Part shown: piece after piece, positions 33,165-42,901 of the stretch
Layout: every line of letters begins with the position of its first letter
Position numbering within the stretch: position 1 is the first letter of the stretch
NCBI GenBank assembly: GCA_964344255.1
Contig: CAYFMQ010000013.1
Span: 31,103 to 95,102 of the forward strand
From: JAJFIE01 sp964344255
GTDB taxonomy: Bacteria; Pseudomonadota; Alphaproteobacteria; Rhodospirillales; Casp-alpha2
Length of the DNA: 64,000 nucleotides
Direction of reading: 5' to 3'
Notes under the pieces: generated by a model
Told to the model about the DNA's origin: nothing
The model's database searches: none
Seen by the model: the letters and a program-made list of their open reading frames with translations, nothing else
Made by a program: the position numbers and the translations under genes

Positions 33165-34556
33165 CTAACCGAGGTGCTGGACGATTTCCTCGGTCATGGC
33201 CTTGGCGTCGCCGAACAGCATCATGGTGTTGTCGGCATAGAACAACGGATTGTCCACCGCCGCATAGCCCACCGAGAGCGAGCGTTTGACGAACAGGATG
33301 GTGCCAGCCTTCTCCACGTCCAGGATCGGCATGCCCGCGATGGGGCTCGTCGGATCCGTCTTGGCGATGGGGTTGGTCACGTCGTTGGCGCCGATGACGA
33401 AGGCCACGTCGGCGGTGGAGAACTCGTGGTTGATTTCCTCCAGCTCGAAGACCTCGTCATAGGGGATGTTGGCTTCCGCCAGCAGCACGTTCATGTGCCC
33501 CGGCATACGGCCGGCCACGGGGTGGATGGCGTATTTGACCTCGACACCTTCCGCTTTCAGCATGTCGCTCATCTCACGCAGCGCGTGCTGCGCCTGGGCG
33601 ACAGCCATGCCGTAACCGGGCACGATGATGACCTTCGATGCGTTCTGCATGATGAAGGCCGCGTCGCCGCCGGCGCCGGAACGGACCGTCTTATCGCCCG
33701 TATCCTGGGCCCCGCCGGCAGCGCTTTCACCGCCAAAGCCGCCCAACAGCACGTTGAAGATGGAACGGTTCATGCCCTTGCACATGATGTAGCTGAGGAT
33801 CGCGCCCGACGAACCCACCAAAGCGCCGGTAATAATCAGCGCCGGGTTGGACAGCGTGAAGCCGATGCCGCAGGCCGCCCAGCCGGAATATGAGTTCAAC
33901 ATGGACACGACCACCGGCATGTCCGCGCCGCCGATGGGAATGATCAGCGTAAAGCCGATCAGGAAGGCAAGCGCGACGACGATCCAGTAAACGCTTTCGG
34001 ACTGGGCCGAGACCATGACAATGATCCCGAAGACGATGGCAGCGCCGATGGCGGCGTTCAGCATGTGCTGGCCCTTGAAGGTGATGGGCGAGCCGCTCAT
34101 GATGCCCTGCAGCTTGGCGAACGCGATGACCGAGCCCGAGAAGGTAATGGCGCCGATCACGGTGCCGAGCGCCATCTCGATCATGGAGGCCGTGGCGATG
34201 TCGCCGGGCTGGCCGATGCCGTAGGCGGCGGGATTGTAGAACGCCGCCGTGGCGACGAACACGGCCGCCATACCCACCAGTGAGTGGAACGCCGCGACCA
34301 GTTGCGGCAGGGCCGTCATCTGGATCTTGAGCGCAACCACGGTGCCGATGGAACCACCGATCAGGATACCGAGGATGATCATGCCGTAGCTCAGCACGCC
34401 CGGGTCGAGCAGGGTCGTGGTGACGGCGATAACCATGCCGATAACGCCCAGCACGTTGCCGCGCCTGGCGGTTTCCGGCGAGCTGAGGCCACGCAGGGCC
34501 AGGATGAAACAGACAGACGCGATCAGGTACGCGTAACCCGTATAGCTAGCTTCCAT
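33165..34556 (-). CDS. pntB: proton-translocating NAD(P)+ transhydrogenase beta subunit
   Basis: The subunit that binds NADP(H) and, with the alpha subunit, couples hydride transfer to proton movement. The 463-residue protein has eight or more membrane helices in residues 1-265. The cytosolic NADP domain from about 275 carries GYGMAVAQAQHA and IGANDVTNP, the family motifs. It ends the three-gene pnt operon and an intrinsic terminator follows. Confidence 0.95.
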   Translation of the reverse strand: MEASYTGYAYLIASVCFILALRGLSSPETARRGNVLGVIGMVIAVTTTLLDPGVLSYGMIILGILIGGSIGTVVALKIQMTALPQLVAAFHSLVGMAAVFVATAAFYNPAAYGIGQPGDIATASMIEMALGTVIGAITFSGSVIAFAKLQGIMSGSPITFKGQHMLNAAIGAAIVFGIIVMVSAQSESVYWIVVALAFLIGFTLIIPIGGADMPVVVSMLNSYSGWAACGIGFTLSNPALIITGALVGSSGAILSYIMCKGMNRSIFNVLLGGFGGESAAGGAQDTGDKTVRSGAGGDAAFIMQNASKVIIVPGYGMAVAQAQHALREMSDMLKAEGVEVKYAIHPVAGRMPGHMNVLLAEANIPYDEVFELEEINHEFSTADVAFVIGANDVTNPIAKTDPTSPIAGMPILDVEKAGTILFVKRSLSVGYAAVDNPLFYADNTMMLFGDAKAMTEEIVQHLG

Positions 34557-34565
34557 GATGCGCCC

Positions 34566-34982
34566 CTATTTCTTCTTCTTGAACATGCTGAGCATGCGTT
34601 GGGTGACGATGAATCCGCCGAAGATGTTGACGGATGCCAGTACGACGGCCAGGAAACCCATCACCTTGGAGAAGTCCATGTCGCCGGCCGGTCCGGCGGC
34701 CAGCAGGCCACCGACGATGATCACCGATGAAATGGCGTTGGTAACGCCCATCAGGGGCGAATGCAGGGCGGGCGTGACACTCCAGACCACGTAGTAGCCT
34801 ACGAAACAGGCCAGAACGAACACGGTGAACAGGCCGAGGAAAGGATCCCCGCCGCCGACGCTGCTTGTTGCCTGCATGGCCAACTGGGCAGCGCCCGTCG
34901 CCAGCTCTTCCGTCTTGGCAAGCAGCTCGGCGGCTTCGCCGACCAGCTCGCTTGCCTGTTGTTGAATGGTTGCCGGGTCCAT
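34566..34982 (-). CDS. pntAB: NAD(P)+ transhydrogenase alpha subunit, membrane part
   Basis: A 138-residue protein with a polar N-terminal helix (residues 1-45) and three or four membrane helices carrying the conserved TPALHSPLMGVTNAISS segment. In this split form the alpha subunit is two proteins, as in Rhodospirillum rubrum. The gene lies three bases downstream of pntAA and nine bases upstream of pntB. Confidence 0.95.
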   Translation of the reverse strand: MDPATIQQQASELVGEAAELLAKTEELATGAAQLAMQATSSVGGGDPFLGLFTVFVLACFVGYYVVWSVTPALHSPLMGVTNAISSVIIVGGLLAAGPAGDMDFSKVMGFLAVVLASVNIFGGFIVTQRMLSMFKKKK

Positions 34983-34985
34983 GAC

Positions 34986-36218
34986 TTAGTCCCCTTTGGC
35001 GGCCGAGTCAGATTCGCCGGCCTTGTCAGATTGTTGATCGGATTTCTTCTTCACCGCCTTCTTGGGCTTGGCGGCGGGCTTGGAGGAGGCCTCCTTGACC
35101 CGCTCGTTGACGATTTCCCCGTCGCGGGTCACCAGGGTGCCGCTGACGGTTTCGTCTTCCCAGTCGATGGCAAGGGACTTGGTCTCCTTGTCCACGTGGG
35201 GCGAGAGAAAATTGAACAGGTTCTTGGCGAACAGCGCGCTGGCGTCTTCCGCCAGACGGCCGGGCACGTTTTCGTGACCGACGATCTTGACGCCGCCCAC
35301 ATCGACGATACTGCCGGCTTTTGCGCCCTCACAGTTGCCGCCGGCCTCAACCGCCAGGTCGATAATTACCGCACCGGGACGCATGGACTGCACCATTTCC
35401 TTGGTGATCAGCCGGGGCGCCGGGCGTCCCGGGATCAGGGCCGTGGTGATGACGATGTCCTGTTTCTTGATATGCTCGGCGACGACGGCCTTTTGCTTCT
35501 CGAAATATTCCGGCGGCATTTCCTTGGCGTATCCGCCTTCCGTCTGGGCGTCCTTTTCCATCTCGGGATCGACCACGAGAAACTTGCCGCCCAGGCTTTC
35601 GACCTGTTCCTTGGTCGCCGGGCGGACGTCCGTGGCGGTGACCACGGCGCCGAGACGCTTTGCCGTGGCGATGGCCTGAAGGCCGGCCACGCCGACGCCC
35701 ATGATAAAGACTTTCGCCGGCGCAACGGTGCCGGCGGCCGTCATCATCATCGGGAACGCCCGGCCGAATTCATGAGCGCCGTCAATAACGGCCCGGTATC
35801 CGGCGAGGTTCGACTGCGACGACAGGATATCCATGCTTTGCGCCCGGGTGATCCGCGGCATCAGCTCCATGGCGAAGGTGGTGAGGCCGGCCTTGGCGTA
35901 GGCCGCAACATCCGCGCCCCGGGTCATGGCGGACAGGCTGGCCATGACCATGGTTCCCTTGTCGTATTTCGACAGTTCGCCGGCCTCAGGGCCCTGAATC
36001 TTGAATACAATGTCTGCACCCTTGAGCGCAGCACCCGCATCCTTGGCGATGGTTGCGCCGGCATTCTTGAATACCTCGTCGGTAAAGTTGGCCTGAACGC
36101 CGGCCCCTTTTTCAACCACCACGTCGAATCCGAGAGCAACCAGCTTGCCGACGACCTCTGGCGAGCCCGCAACGCGGGTTTCTCCGGGATGCCGTTCCTT
36201 GGGAATAGCAATTTTCAT
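34986..36218 (-). CDS. pntAA: NAD(P)+ transhydrogenase alpha subunit, NAD-binding part
   Basis: The soluble NAD(H)-binding subunit. The 410-residue protein starts with KIAIPKERHPGETRVA, contains the Rossmann motif VGVAGLQAIATAKRLGAVV and the RQD loop-type residues, and ends in a lysine-rich, low-complexity tail (KPAAKPKKAVKKKSDQQ) that is unusual for the family. First gene of the operon; the promoter should lie in the 340-base stretch 36219-36559. Confidence 0.95.
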   Translation of the reverse strand: MKIAIPKERHPGETRVAGSPEVVGKLVALGFDVVVEKGAGVQANFTDEVFKNAGATIAKDAGAALKGADIVFKIQGPEAGELSKYDKGTMVMASLSAMTRGADVAAYAKAGLTTFAMELMPRITRAQSMDILSSQSNLAGYRAVIDGAHEFGRAFPMMMTAAGTVAPAKVFIMGVGVAGLQAIATAKRLGAVVTATDVRPATKEQVESLGGKFLVVDPEMEKDAQTEGGYAKEMPPEYFEKQKAVVAEHIKKQDIVITTALIPGRPAPRLITKEMVQSMRPGAVIIDLAVEAGGNCEGAKAGSIVDVGGVKIVGHENVPGRLAEDASALFAKNLFNFLSPHVDKETKSLAIDWEDETVSGTLVTRDGEIVNERVKEASSKPAAKPKKAVKKKSDQQSDKAGESDSAAKGD

Positions 36219-36349
36219 GCGATTAAACCTATGTTGTCTCTGAATTGATCAACTGTATTGCCGCATTGCTGAATGATTGACAAGCACGGCTTTGAAGTCT
36301 GTCTATCTGCCAGTAATGACCCTCCCCTGACAGTGAGTAGGTCACATTA

Positions 36350-36403
36350 TCATCTGGATTTTTGCGCTGCAACATGAACTCGTTTCCATGCATTTTTAAT
36401 CAT
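36350..36403 (-). CDS. possible small protein of 17 residues upstream of pntAA
   Basis: A short frame (start MIKNAWKRV, end AAQKSR) on the pnt strand with AAGGAAG about seven bases before the ATG. Nothing else is seen in the 36219-36559 stretch. It may be a leader peptide or chance; no homologue is known to me. Confidence 0.2.
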   Translation of the reverse strand: MIKNAWKRVHVAAQKSR

Positions 36404-36559
36404 GATGATTGCTTCCTTTTGAAGAACATAACTTGTAATGTCCGCAACAAGATATGAATGTAAGGAATACAACAACAAGAACGAACAATGCTCTTGATGG
36501 TGCCTGATAACAAATTTGCAAACTGTCCAATTGCTTAAAATCAAGGAAAGACTGACACC

Positions 36560-37666
36560 GTGGACGCCTATGAATTAATGAAGCTTGCGCGTGACCGTTC
36601 GGCCGAAGGCCGGCGGGCGTTGAGCGACGCCATAACCGATCTTTTTTCGGAAAAAAATAAGGCATTGACGGACCGGGAACATGCCCTGATGTACGAGATA
36701 TTGCATCAACTTGTTCTTCAATGCGAAGTCGCTGTCCGTAAAATGCTGAGCGAACGGATCGCCGACCGCGAGGATGTTCCGCTTGAGCTGGCGCAGAAGC
36801 TGGCCACTGACGACGCAGAGGTCGCCTACCCTATCCTGGCCCAATGCGGGGTGTTGCGCGACCAGGACCTGATCGAGGTCATCCGCAACAGGACCGTGCA
36901 GCACCAGCTCGCCATCGCCATTCGCAGCGACGTCAGCGAGAGCGTTTCAGACGCCTTGGTCGAAGCCGGCGATGAAGCCGTCATTGTCCGGTTGCTCTGC
37001 AATCCGAATGCGACGATTTCCACACGCACCATGGAATACCTGGTCGAGGAATCCGAACGCGTGGACACCTACCAGGAACCGGTCCTTCGCCGCGAGGAAC
37101 TGGATCCCAGACTGGCCCAGAAAATGTTCCACTGGGTTTCGGCTGCCCTTCGCCAGCATATCCTGGAAAATTACGAAGTCGATGAAGTGGTCATTGACGA
37201 CGCCCTCGAACACACGGCCTTTGAATTGTTTACATCAAGCGAGACCCGTAAAAGCCCCAGAATGGCAAAGAAACTGGCCGAAACCCTGGCGAACGAGGGC
37301 GAGGCGACGCCTGACATGCTGTTGCTGGCGCTGGAATGCGGCGAAGTTTCGCTGTTTATTTCCATGCTCGAACAGATGACGGGGCTGCGCGAAACCCTGC
37401 TGACCCGTTTTATTGCCGAACCCGGCGCCGAAGGACTGACGGTCATCTGCAAGGCTCTGTCGGTGGCGAAGCCCCAGTTTGTTCAGATTTTCGCCTTGTG
37501 CCGAAAAGCACGGCCCGTAAAGGAAGGCACCTTCAGCAAGGAAGTTCGCCAGGTCCTGGAACTTTACAATGATATTACCGTCGAAACGGCTAAAACGGTC
37601 ATGGCGCGTTGGGGACGTAATACCGGTTATCAGCAAGCAATCAGGGAAATCGAACTGGCCTTATAG
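36560..37666 (+). CDS. DUF2336 family helical-repeat protein
   Basis: A 368-residue soluble protein of the DUF2336 family, common in Rhodospirillales and Rhizobiales. It is all helix: an N-terminal region (YELMKLARDRSAEGRRALSDAI) followed by HEAT-like helices (ISTRTMEYLVEESERV) and a C-terminal alpha-helical end. The GTG start is preceded by AAGGAAAG at nine bases. The function is unknown; the family often lies beside two-component or PAS signalling genes. Its stop directly abuts the start of the kinase-like gene, so they are translationally coupled. Confidence 0.88.
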   Translation: MDAYELMKLARDRSAEGRRALSDAITDLFSEKNKALTDREHALMYEILHQLVLQCEVAVRKMLSERIADREDVPLELAQKLATDDAEVAYPILAQCGVLRDQDLIEVIRNRTVQHQLAIAIRSDVSESVSDALVEAGDEAVIVRLLCNPNATISTRTMEYLVEESERVDTYQEPVLRREELDPRLAQKMFHWVSAALRQHILENYEVDEVVIDDALEHTAFELFTSSETRKSPRMAKKLAETLANEGEATPDMLLLALECGEVSLFISMLEQMTGLRETLLTRFIAEPGAEGLTVICKALSVAKPQFVQIFALCRKARPVKEGTFSKEVRQVLELYNDITVETAKTVMARWGRNTGYQQAIREIELAL

Positions 37667-38863
37667 GTGCCCTCTATGGTGGATGAAACAGATAAAAAAG
37701 ACCCCGCCACAGGCGAGCCATCTGAGAACGATGTGCTGGAAGCCTCTGTCTGGCTCAGGCCCCAGCATGATGCCAATGCGCAGCATCTTTCCGATGTCCT
37801 GCGTGACGTTACCCGTCTTGTCTCCGACTGGGTATGGGAGATATCGCCAGACCTGAAATTCACCTATATGTCGCCCCGGATCTTTGAAGCGCTGGGCTTC
37901 CACCCTGCCGAACTGCGTGACAAGACCATGATGGATCTTGGAACGCCGGTGGACGAAACGGGAGATACGGTCGAGATTAACTGGAAGCGCCCATTCCGGG
38001 GCCAATTGTTTTCCACCAAGAACAAGTTAAACGAAGAACGGATGTTCGAATTAAGCGGCATTCCCGTCTACGACCGGGATACAGGGGCATTCAAGGGCAT
38101 ACGCGGTACAGCCTCCGACCTGACCGAGGAACGCCGCTCAAGCGCCAATCTTGAACAGGCAAAATCGGAAGCCGAAGCCATCAACCGGTTGCGAACCGAT
38201 TTTCTGAATTCATTGGCCGCCGAAATCCAGGGGCCGCTTCAGGCACTCCTTTCGTCAAGCCGGCAAATCGGCTCAACCTCGTCCGATGCCGATACGTCCC
38301 GGATTACAGACGATATCGAAACGGCCGGCAACAGGCTCATGGCCCTGGCAAATGATATCCAATACCTCGCCCGGCTTGAGACCGGCGCTATGGATTTTTC
38401 CCTGGAACCTGTCTTGCCAGGTTCCGTCGTAGATGAATGCCTGGAGGATCTCGCACCTTTGGCCCGGGAGCGGAAAGTCCGTATCCTGGGCGTACACCAA
38501 TGGGACGGCAGGATTGCTGTCGACCGGCAGCACTTCAAACAGGTTCTCACCAACCTGATTTCCAATGGCATCAGGTTCAATCGAACGGGTGGGCAGTTGA
38601 CCGTTGCATCATCGCGTGAGGATACAAGGCATTTTCGGCTGTGCATCACGGATGAGGGCGAAAAAATTCCCGATCAGGCATTGTCCGAGCTATTCATGCC
38701 GTTTTCCCAATTGCGCCAAAGCGGCGAAGAAGACCGGCCTGATCTTTCCATGGCGATAACCAAACAGTTGGTTGAAAACATGAAAGGCTCCATCGGATGT
38801 AAATCCGGTTCCTCCGAGGGCTTAACCCTGTGGGTCGAGTTCCCTGCCGTAAGCAGGGCCTGA
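37667..38863 (+). CDS. PAS-containing histidine-kinase-like protein lacking the acceptor histidine
   Basis: A 398-residue soluble protein: a PAS domain (about residues 50-150), a dimerisation helix pair (165-240), and a HATPase-type domain (285-395). In the H-box (FLNSLAAEIQGPL) the acceptor histidine is replaced by alanine (A185). In the ATP domain the N-box survives (QVLTNLISNGIRFN), but the G1 box reads DEGEKI and the G2 box DLSMAI, with the usual glycines lost. Autophosphorylation is therefore unlikely. It starts with GTG immediately after the DUF2336 stop, or with ATG nine bases later. It may be a pseudokinase scaffold or sensor for the HD-GYP regulator downstream (inference). Confidence 0.82.
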   Translation: MPSMVDETDKKDPATGEPSENDVLEASVWLRPQHDANAQHLSDVLRDVTRLVSDWVWEISPDLKFTYMSPRIFEALGFHPAELRDKTMMDLGTPVDETGDTVEINWKRPFRGQLFSTKNKLNEERMFELSGIPVYDRDTGAFKGIRGTASDLTEERRSSANLEQAKSEAEAINRLRTDFLNSLAAEIQGPLQALLSSSRQIGSTSSDADTSRITDDIETAGNRLMALANDIQYLARLETGAMDFSLEPVLPGSVVDECLEDLAPLARERKVRILGVHQWDGRIAVDRQHFKQVLTNLISNGIRFNRTGGQLTVASSREDTRHFRLCITDEGEKIPDQALSELFMPFSQLRQSGEEDRPDLSMAITKQLVENMKGSIGCKSGSSEGLTLWVEFPAVSRA

Positions 38864-39012
38864 TGAGCAGCGGTGAAACCGCAACCGATTCAGCGCGGTA
38901 TCCTCACATAACAAGGGGATAATTCGGATTTTTATGTTTTAACGGACCCAAATTTCTGGCACATCTAATTGATTAAGAATAAACGCTATAACCAGGCAGG
39001 CACCAAGAAGTA

Positions 39013-40125
39013 ATGGCTGACGTTCAGATAGAAACTTCAGGAAGAAATTACCTGTTCGCGATCAGCAACAGTGATCAGTATCTGGCGCAGATCGAAGGCG
39101 CTGCACACTCCTTCTACAGAACAAAAATTTTCAAGGATCCCAGTGAACTGCTGGAAGTACTGCACGGCAGTGTACCCTCGGCCCTGGTTGTCGATGTGAA
39201 TCTCGTCGGCATGACCGGACTTGATTTCATAAACAAGGTCCGCACTTTCTTAGGCGCGGAACAACTGCCCATTGTCTTTTCGGTCAGCAGGGAAGATCGC
39301 ATCCAGGTCGATACGGCCAACAGTATTCCCGGCGTCAAATCGCTGGAAAAGCCCTATCGCCGCACGGAACTGCTCCATGCTATTTCAAGCCAGGTAAACT
39401 TCGCCGTCGAGGCCGAATGGGAAAAAATCGAACCGGTCCAGCAAGCGGCCCTGAAAAACACGCTCGATTCGTTCAATTCCATCGCCGACATGATCAGCGA
39501 AGGCGAACCTGTCGTTTACGAAAACGTCGCCCATAGCTGCGAGCCGTTGCTGAAAGCCGTACAGGACCAGAACTACAAGGACATGCTGCGCGGCGTTCGC
39601 GGCCATGACAACTATTCCTACGTTCATTCCATGCGGGTTGCGACTCTTCTCAGCCTGTTCGGCGCCGCTATCGGCATCAAGGGCGAAGATCATATGACGC
39701 TGACAGCGGGCGGGTTGCTTCACGATGTGGGCAAGATGTCCATCCCGCACGAAGTGCTTAACAAGGCCGGCAAGCTCGATGATTCGGAGTTCGTCGTCAT
39801 GAAAAGCCATGTCGACCATACCCTGGACTTCCTGGAAAAATCTACGGACCTGCCCAAAGGCGTCATGATCATCGCCGGTCAACACCATGAAAAACTTGAT
39901 GGAACCGGCTATCCCAAAGGACTTTCAGGAAGCGAACTCAACCAATTGGCCCGCATGGCATCGATTATCGATGTCTTCAGCGCGCTGACCGACCGGCGTG
40001 TTTACAAACCCCCCATGGAGCCGGAAAAAGCCTTTTCAATCATGGGGAGCATGTCCGGTCACCTGGACCAGACTCTCATGGCCGTTTTCAAGGAAATGCT
40101 TCTTGATAGCGTCGACGATCTGTAA
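39013..40125 (+). CDS. HD-GYP response regulator (probable c-di-GMP phosphodiesterase)
   Basis: A 370-residue cytoplasmic protein. Residues 12-130 form a divergent receiver domain with a phosphorylatable aspartate (D61 in ALVVDVNLVG) and the KPY lysine at 113. The HD-GYP domain spans about 195-365, with HDVGK at 237-241 and HHEKLDGTGYP at 291-301, which hold the metal ligands and the GYP triad. The family hydrolyses cyclic di-GMP. It follows the kinase-like gene after 149 bases without an obvious terminator between them. Confidence 0.92.
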   Translation: MADVQIETSGRNYLFAISNSDQYLAQIEGAAHSFYRTKIFKDPSELLEVLHGSVPSALVVDVNLVGMTGLDFINKVRTFLGAEQLPIVFSVSREDRIQVDTANSIPGVKSLEKPYRRTELLHAISSQVNFAVEAEWEKIEPVQQAALKNTLDSFNSIADMISEGEPVVYENVAHSCEPLLKAVQDQNYKDMLRGVRGHDNYSYVHSMRVATLLSLFGAAIGIKGEDHMTLTAGGLLHDVGKMSIPHEVLNKAGKLDDSEFVVMKSHVDHTLDFLEKSTDLPKGVMIIAGQHHEKLDGTGYPKGLSGSELNQLARMASIIDVFSALTDRRVYKPPMEPEKAFSIMGSMSGHLDQTLMAVFKEMLLDSVDDL

Positions 40126-40143
40126 AATGTGTGTCCGGTAAAA

Positions 40144-41394
40144 TTACTCAGATCTGACGACCGTATCGACATTTTCAACTTCGAAATCCTTAAGATCACT
40201 CGTTTGCAGGCCGAGATAGACCGGAGCTGCTTCACCGCGATAAATGTTGATCTTGGCGTTATAGACATTGCGAAGCCGATGGTGCTTGTCGGCAATGGAA
40301 TATCGGTGGACGCCAAATTCATCGAAATTGGTCTTGTCCCCCGTCAGGTAACAGTTGATGCCGTCAATACTGTCACCCGACAAGACGAGCCCTCTCAAGC
40401 TTGAAAGCGTTTCCTGCGCCCGGTTGATGAATTGCAGGCTATCGATCTTGACAACATGACCATGCTCCCAATCCGGCATGGAAACCCAGAAGTCCCCGAC
40501 AAGCACCTGCCCTGGCAAGGCGCGTTCGAGCATGCGCGCCAGTTCGATGGTCACATCCCCGACGATATAGCTGTACAGCGTCGGACTCAGCCCTTCGGAT
40601 TGGTAGAATTCATAATGGCCGCCGACGTGAAACGCCGTTCGCAGCAGAGGCGTCAGATTGCCGGATGACTTGCTTGTTGCGATGGCATTGTCGGCCAGGA
40701 CCAGGTGCATGAAATGGTACAGGTTGACGTTGGCCTGTACGCTCCGGTCCCGGTTCCAGATGTAGAATCCGTCCCCCGTCGTCGTTCGGGCGAAACTGAT
40801 ATCGATTTTATTGCTCAGCATCTTCGAATAGGCGGAATTCACCGAGTAGGCCAGACTGTTGAGTTGGGTGACCTGCTCTAACGGCGACAGCAAAGAGAAC
40901 CCGACGATATCGAAAAGAGCGACGGCGCGATCTTCCACGTAGGAGATGCTGTAACGCTTGACCAGTGTTTCGATGACGGAATTGGGAACATCGGCGCCAG
41001 GTGAAAACGGCAGGTCAATGCGGGTGGAGTCATAGCCCAGCAAGCCGCACAGGTGATCCATTTCATTGTGTTCCACCTGTTTCGGGCCGGATATCACCCC
41101 TTCGATAACGTTTTCCGAACGACGGGACTTTGTGTAAGGATCATCCAGAAAATCGACGTGATCGATGTCTCCCTGTCCGCTTCGATTGACATATTCGCTG
41201 AGAGCATAATGCGGAATGACCAGAACCTCGATTGCCTGATCGAGAGGAGCCCAGACAAGAATAAGATTCCGTCCCAACCCCCATTGCTTATGCAATGCAT
41301 TTTCCAGGAATTTCACGTGATCATCATCGACCTCGGCGTCACGGGTTTGCGAAACCAATTCCGGAAGATCATCAAGGTCCAGCTTAAAGGTCAT
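40144..41394 (-). CDS. class III nucleotidyl cyclase-like protein
   Basis: A 416-residue soluble protein. The N-terminal 150 residues are of unknown type. Residues about 155-305 resemble a class III cyclase: VALFDIVGFS with a metal aspartate (D162), TTTGDGFYIWNRD with the second (D208), and a VGDVTIELARMLERALPGQVLVGD segment. The lysine and aspartate that pick adenine are not obvious, so the nucleotide is unknown. It is convergent with the HD-GYP gene with 18 bases between their stops. Confidence 0.8.
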   Translation of the reverse strand: MTFKLDLDDLPELVSQTRDAEVDDDHVKFLENALHKQWGLGRNLILVWAPLDQAIEVLVIPHYALSEYVNRSGQGDIDHVDFLDDPYTKSRRSENVIEGVISGPKQVEHNEMDHLCGLLGYDSTRIDLPFSPGADVPNSVIETLVKRYSISYVEDRAVALFDIVGFSLLSPLEQVTQLNSLAYSVNSAYSKMLSNKIDISFARTTTGDGFYIWNRDRSVQANVNLYHFMHLVLADNAIATSKSSGNLTPLLRTAFHVGGHYEFYQSEGLSPTLYSYIVGDVTIELARMLERALPGQVLVGDFWVSMPDWEHGHVVKIDSLQFINRAQETLSSLRGLVLSGDSIDGINCYLTGDKTNFDEFGVHRYSIADKHHRLRNVYNAKINIYRGEAAPVYLGLQTSDLKDFEVENVDTVVRSE

Positions 41395-41542
41395 TGTTTA
41401 CCGTGCAATAGAATGACGCCTGCATCCCTGTCCCGTGCGAAGCACTTTAGTGGTTTGGACAATGTTAACCCGATGCGACAAACCGATACAAGGTAAACAC
41501 CGGTAACGTGCCGGAAGACAAGAATCACTCGTTTTGGGTGAG

Positions 41543-42901
41543 TTATTGCGCCAGGTTGTGGCGCCTCAGGGCCTTTAACTGGCGGTCAGCCAATCCGGAC
41601 TCATCAAAACTTTCGATCAGGCCATGAAACAACTGGTGCCAGTTAATCTCAGCCTGAAGATGGGTAAAGACGCTTCCCAAGCCGATAGCCGCCCGGTCCA
41701 TCAGAACGAATTCCTTGGGCGGTGTGACGCCGCCGACGCGGCGCAATTCGGCGTGAACCTTTGCGGCGACGTTTGCGCCATAAACGATGCCGTCTTCTTC
41801 CTGAATACGCTGGGTGCGGTCCTGCATCAGGGGGCCGTAAAGAAAATGCGCCCACTGGTTCAGGATATCGATCATTTCCCTGCTCAGGTTTTCAAATCCC
41901 CAGGTTTCATAAGCCTCGACGGCAAGGTCCATGTCATCTTCGCTCAGCGCCCGGTAAAGATCGATGACGGCGCGCACAAAGGATGGGGGAAATACCCGGA
42001 TACAACCGAAGTCCAGAAGGTTGATGCTGTTATCGGGGCATGCCGAATAATTTCCCAGATGGGGGTCGCCGTGAATAACGCCGAAATTATAGAAAGGGTG
42101 ATACCAGGCATGGAACATGTTCATGGCCAGCCTGTTGCGCACCTCCAGCGGTTTGCCGGCGGCAAAATTCAACAGGGGCTCGCCTTCCAGCCAGGTCATG
42201 CTTAGCAGCCGTTTTGTGGACAAGGCTTCGACCGGTTCGGGAACCTGAACGCCACCGGTATCTGACAGCATCTCGGCATAGAGGCGCATATGGCGCGCTT
42301 CGCGTTCATAATCCAGTTCCTCACGCAAACGATCCGACAGTTCCCGGTGAATCTCGCTCGGATTGATCGCCTGGTCGTAACGGCGGTAAATGGAAAACGC
42401 CAGTTTCAGTTGTTTAAGATCAGCCTCCACCGCCGAAGCCATATCGGGATACTGCAGCTTGCAGGCCAGCACCCGGCCGTCATGGCCGACGGCGCGATGC
42501 ACCTGCCCCAGGGAAGCGGCGTGAGCGGCGCTGTGGCCGAATTCGGCAAAGCGTGTTTGCCAGTCTTCGCCCAGTTCGCTTTTCATCCGGCGCTTGACGA
42601 AGGGCCAGCCCATGGAGGGAGCATTGGTCTGCAGGTGGATGAGTTCCCGGGTATATTCTTCCGGTAACAGGTCCGGAACGGTGCTTAAAATCTGAGCGAC
42701 CTTCATCAAGGGCCCTTTCAGGGCGCCAAGGGCATCCCTGAGTTCCCGGGCGTTAAGGACCGATTCGATTGGTTTGCCGGTTATTTTTCCGCCGGCAGCC
42801 CTAGCCGCAACACCGCCGACGGCGCGCCCGACGCGTGCGTACCGCCGTACCCTGCCCCCCAGTGAATCCTGCTCGCGATCCACCATGAGCCAGTCCTTCA
42901 A
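41543..42901 (-). CDS. ABC1/UbiB-family atypical kinase
   Basis: A 452-residue protein of the ADCK/UbiB family, which supports ubiquinone synthesis and other membrane-lipid processes. It shows the N-terminal KxGQ-type segment as GPLMKVAQILS, the ATP lysine in VLACKLQYPDM, EELDYEREARHM, MTWLEGEPLL, VIHGDPHLGNY and LLDFGCIR. No membrane segment is evident. Its start overlaps the MOSC gene stop by four bases. COQ9 elsewhere in the window acts in the same broad pathway, but they are not linked. Confidence 0.92.
   Translation of the reverse strand: MKDWLMVDREQDSLGGRVRRYARVGRAVGGVAARAAGGKITGKPIESVLNARELRDALGALKGPLMKVAQILSTVPDLLPEEYTRELIHLQTNAPSMGWPFVKRRMKSELGEDWQTRFAEFGHSAAHAASLGQVHRAVGHDGRVLACKLQYPDMASAVEADLKQLKLAFSIYRRYDQAINPSEIHRELSDRLREELDYEREARHMRLYAEMLSDTGGVQVPEPVEALSTKRLLSMTWLEGEPLLNFAAGKPLEVRNRLAMNMFHAWYHPFYNFGVIHGDPHLGNYSACPDNSINLLDFGCIRVFPPSFVRAVIDLYRALSEDDMDLAVEAYETWGFENLSREMIDILNQWAHFLYGPLMQDRTQRIQEEDGIVYGANVAAKVHAELRRVGGVTPPKEFVLMDRAAIGLGSVFTHLQAEINWHQLFHGLIESFDESGLADRQLKALRRHNLAQ

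Noticed and set aside
34761..36248. Plus-strand frame of about 495 residues antisense to the pnt genes
   Set aside because: The pnt genes are unmistakable; the opposing frame has antisense composition and no motif.
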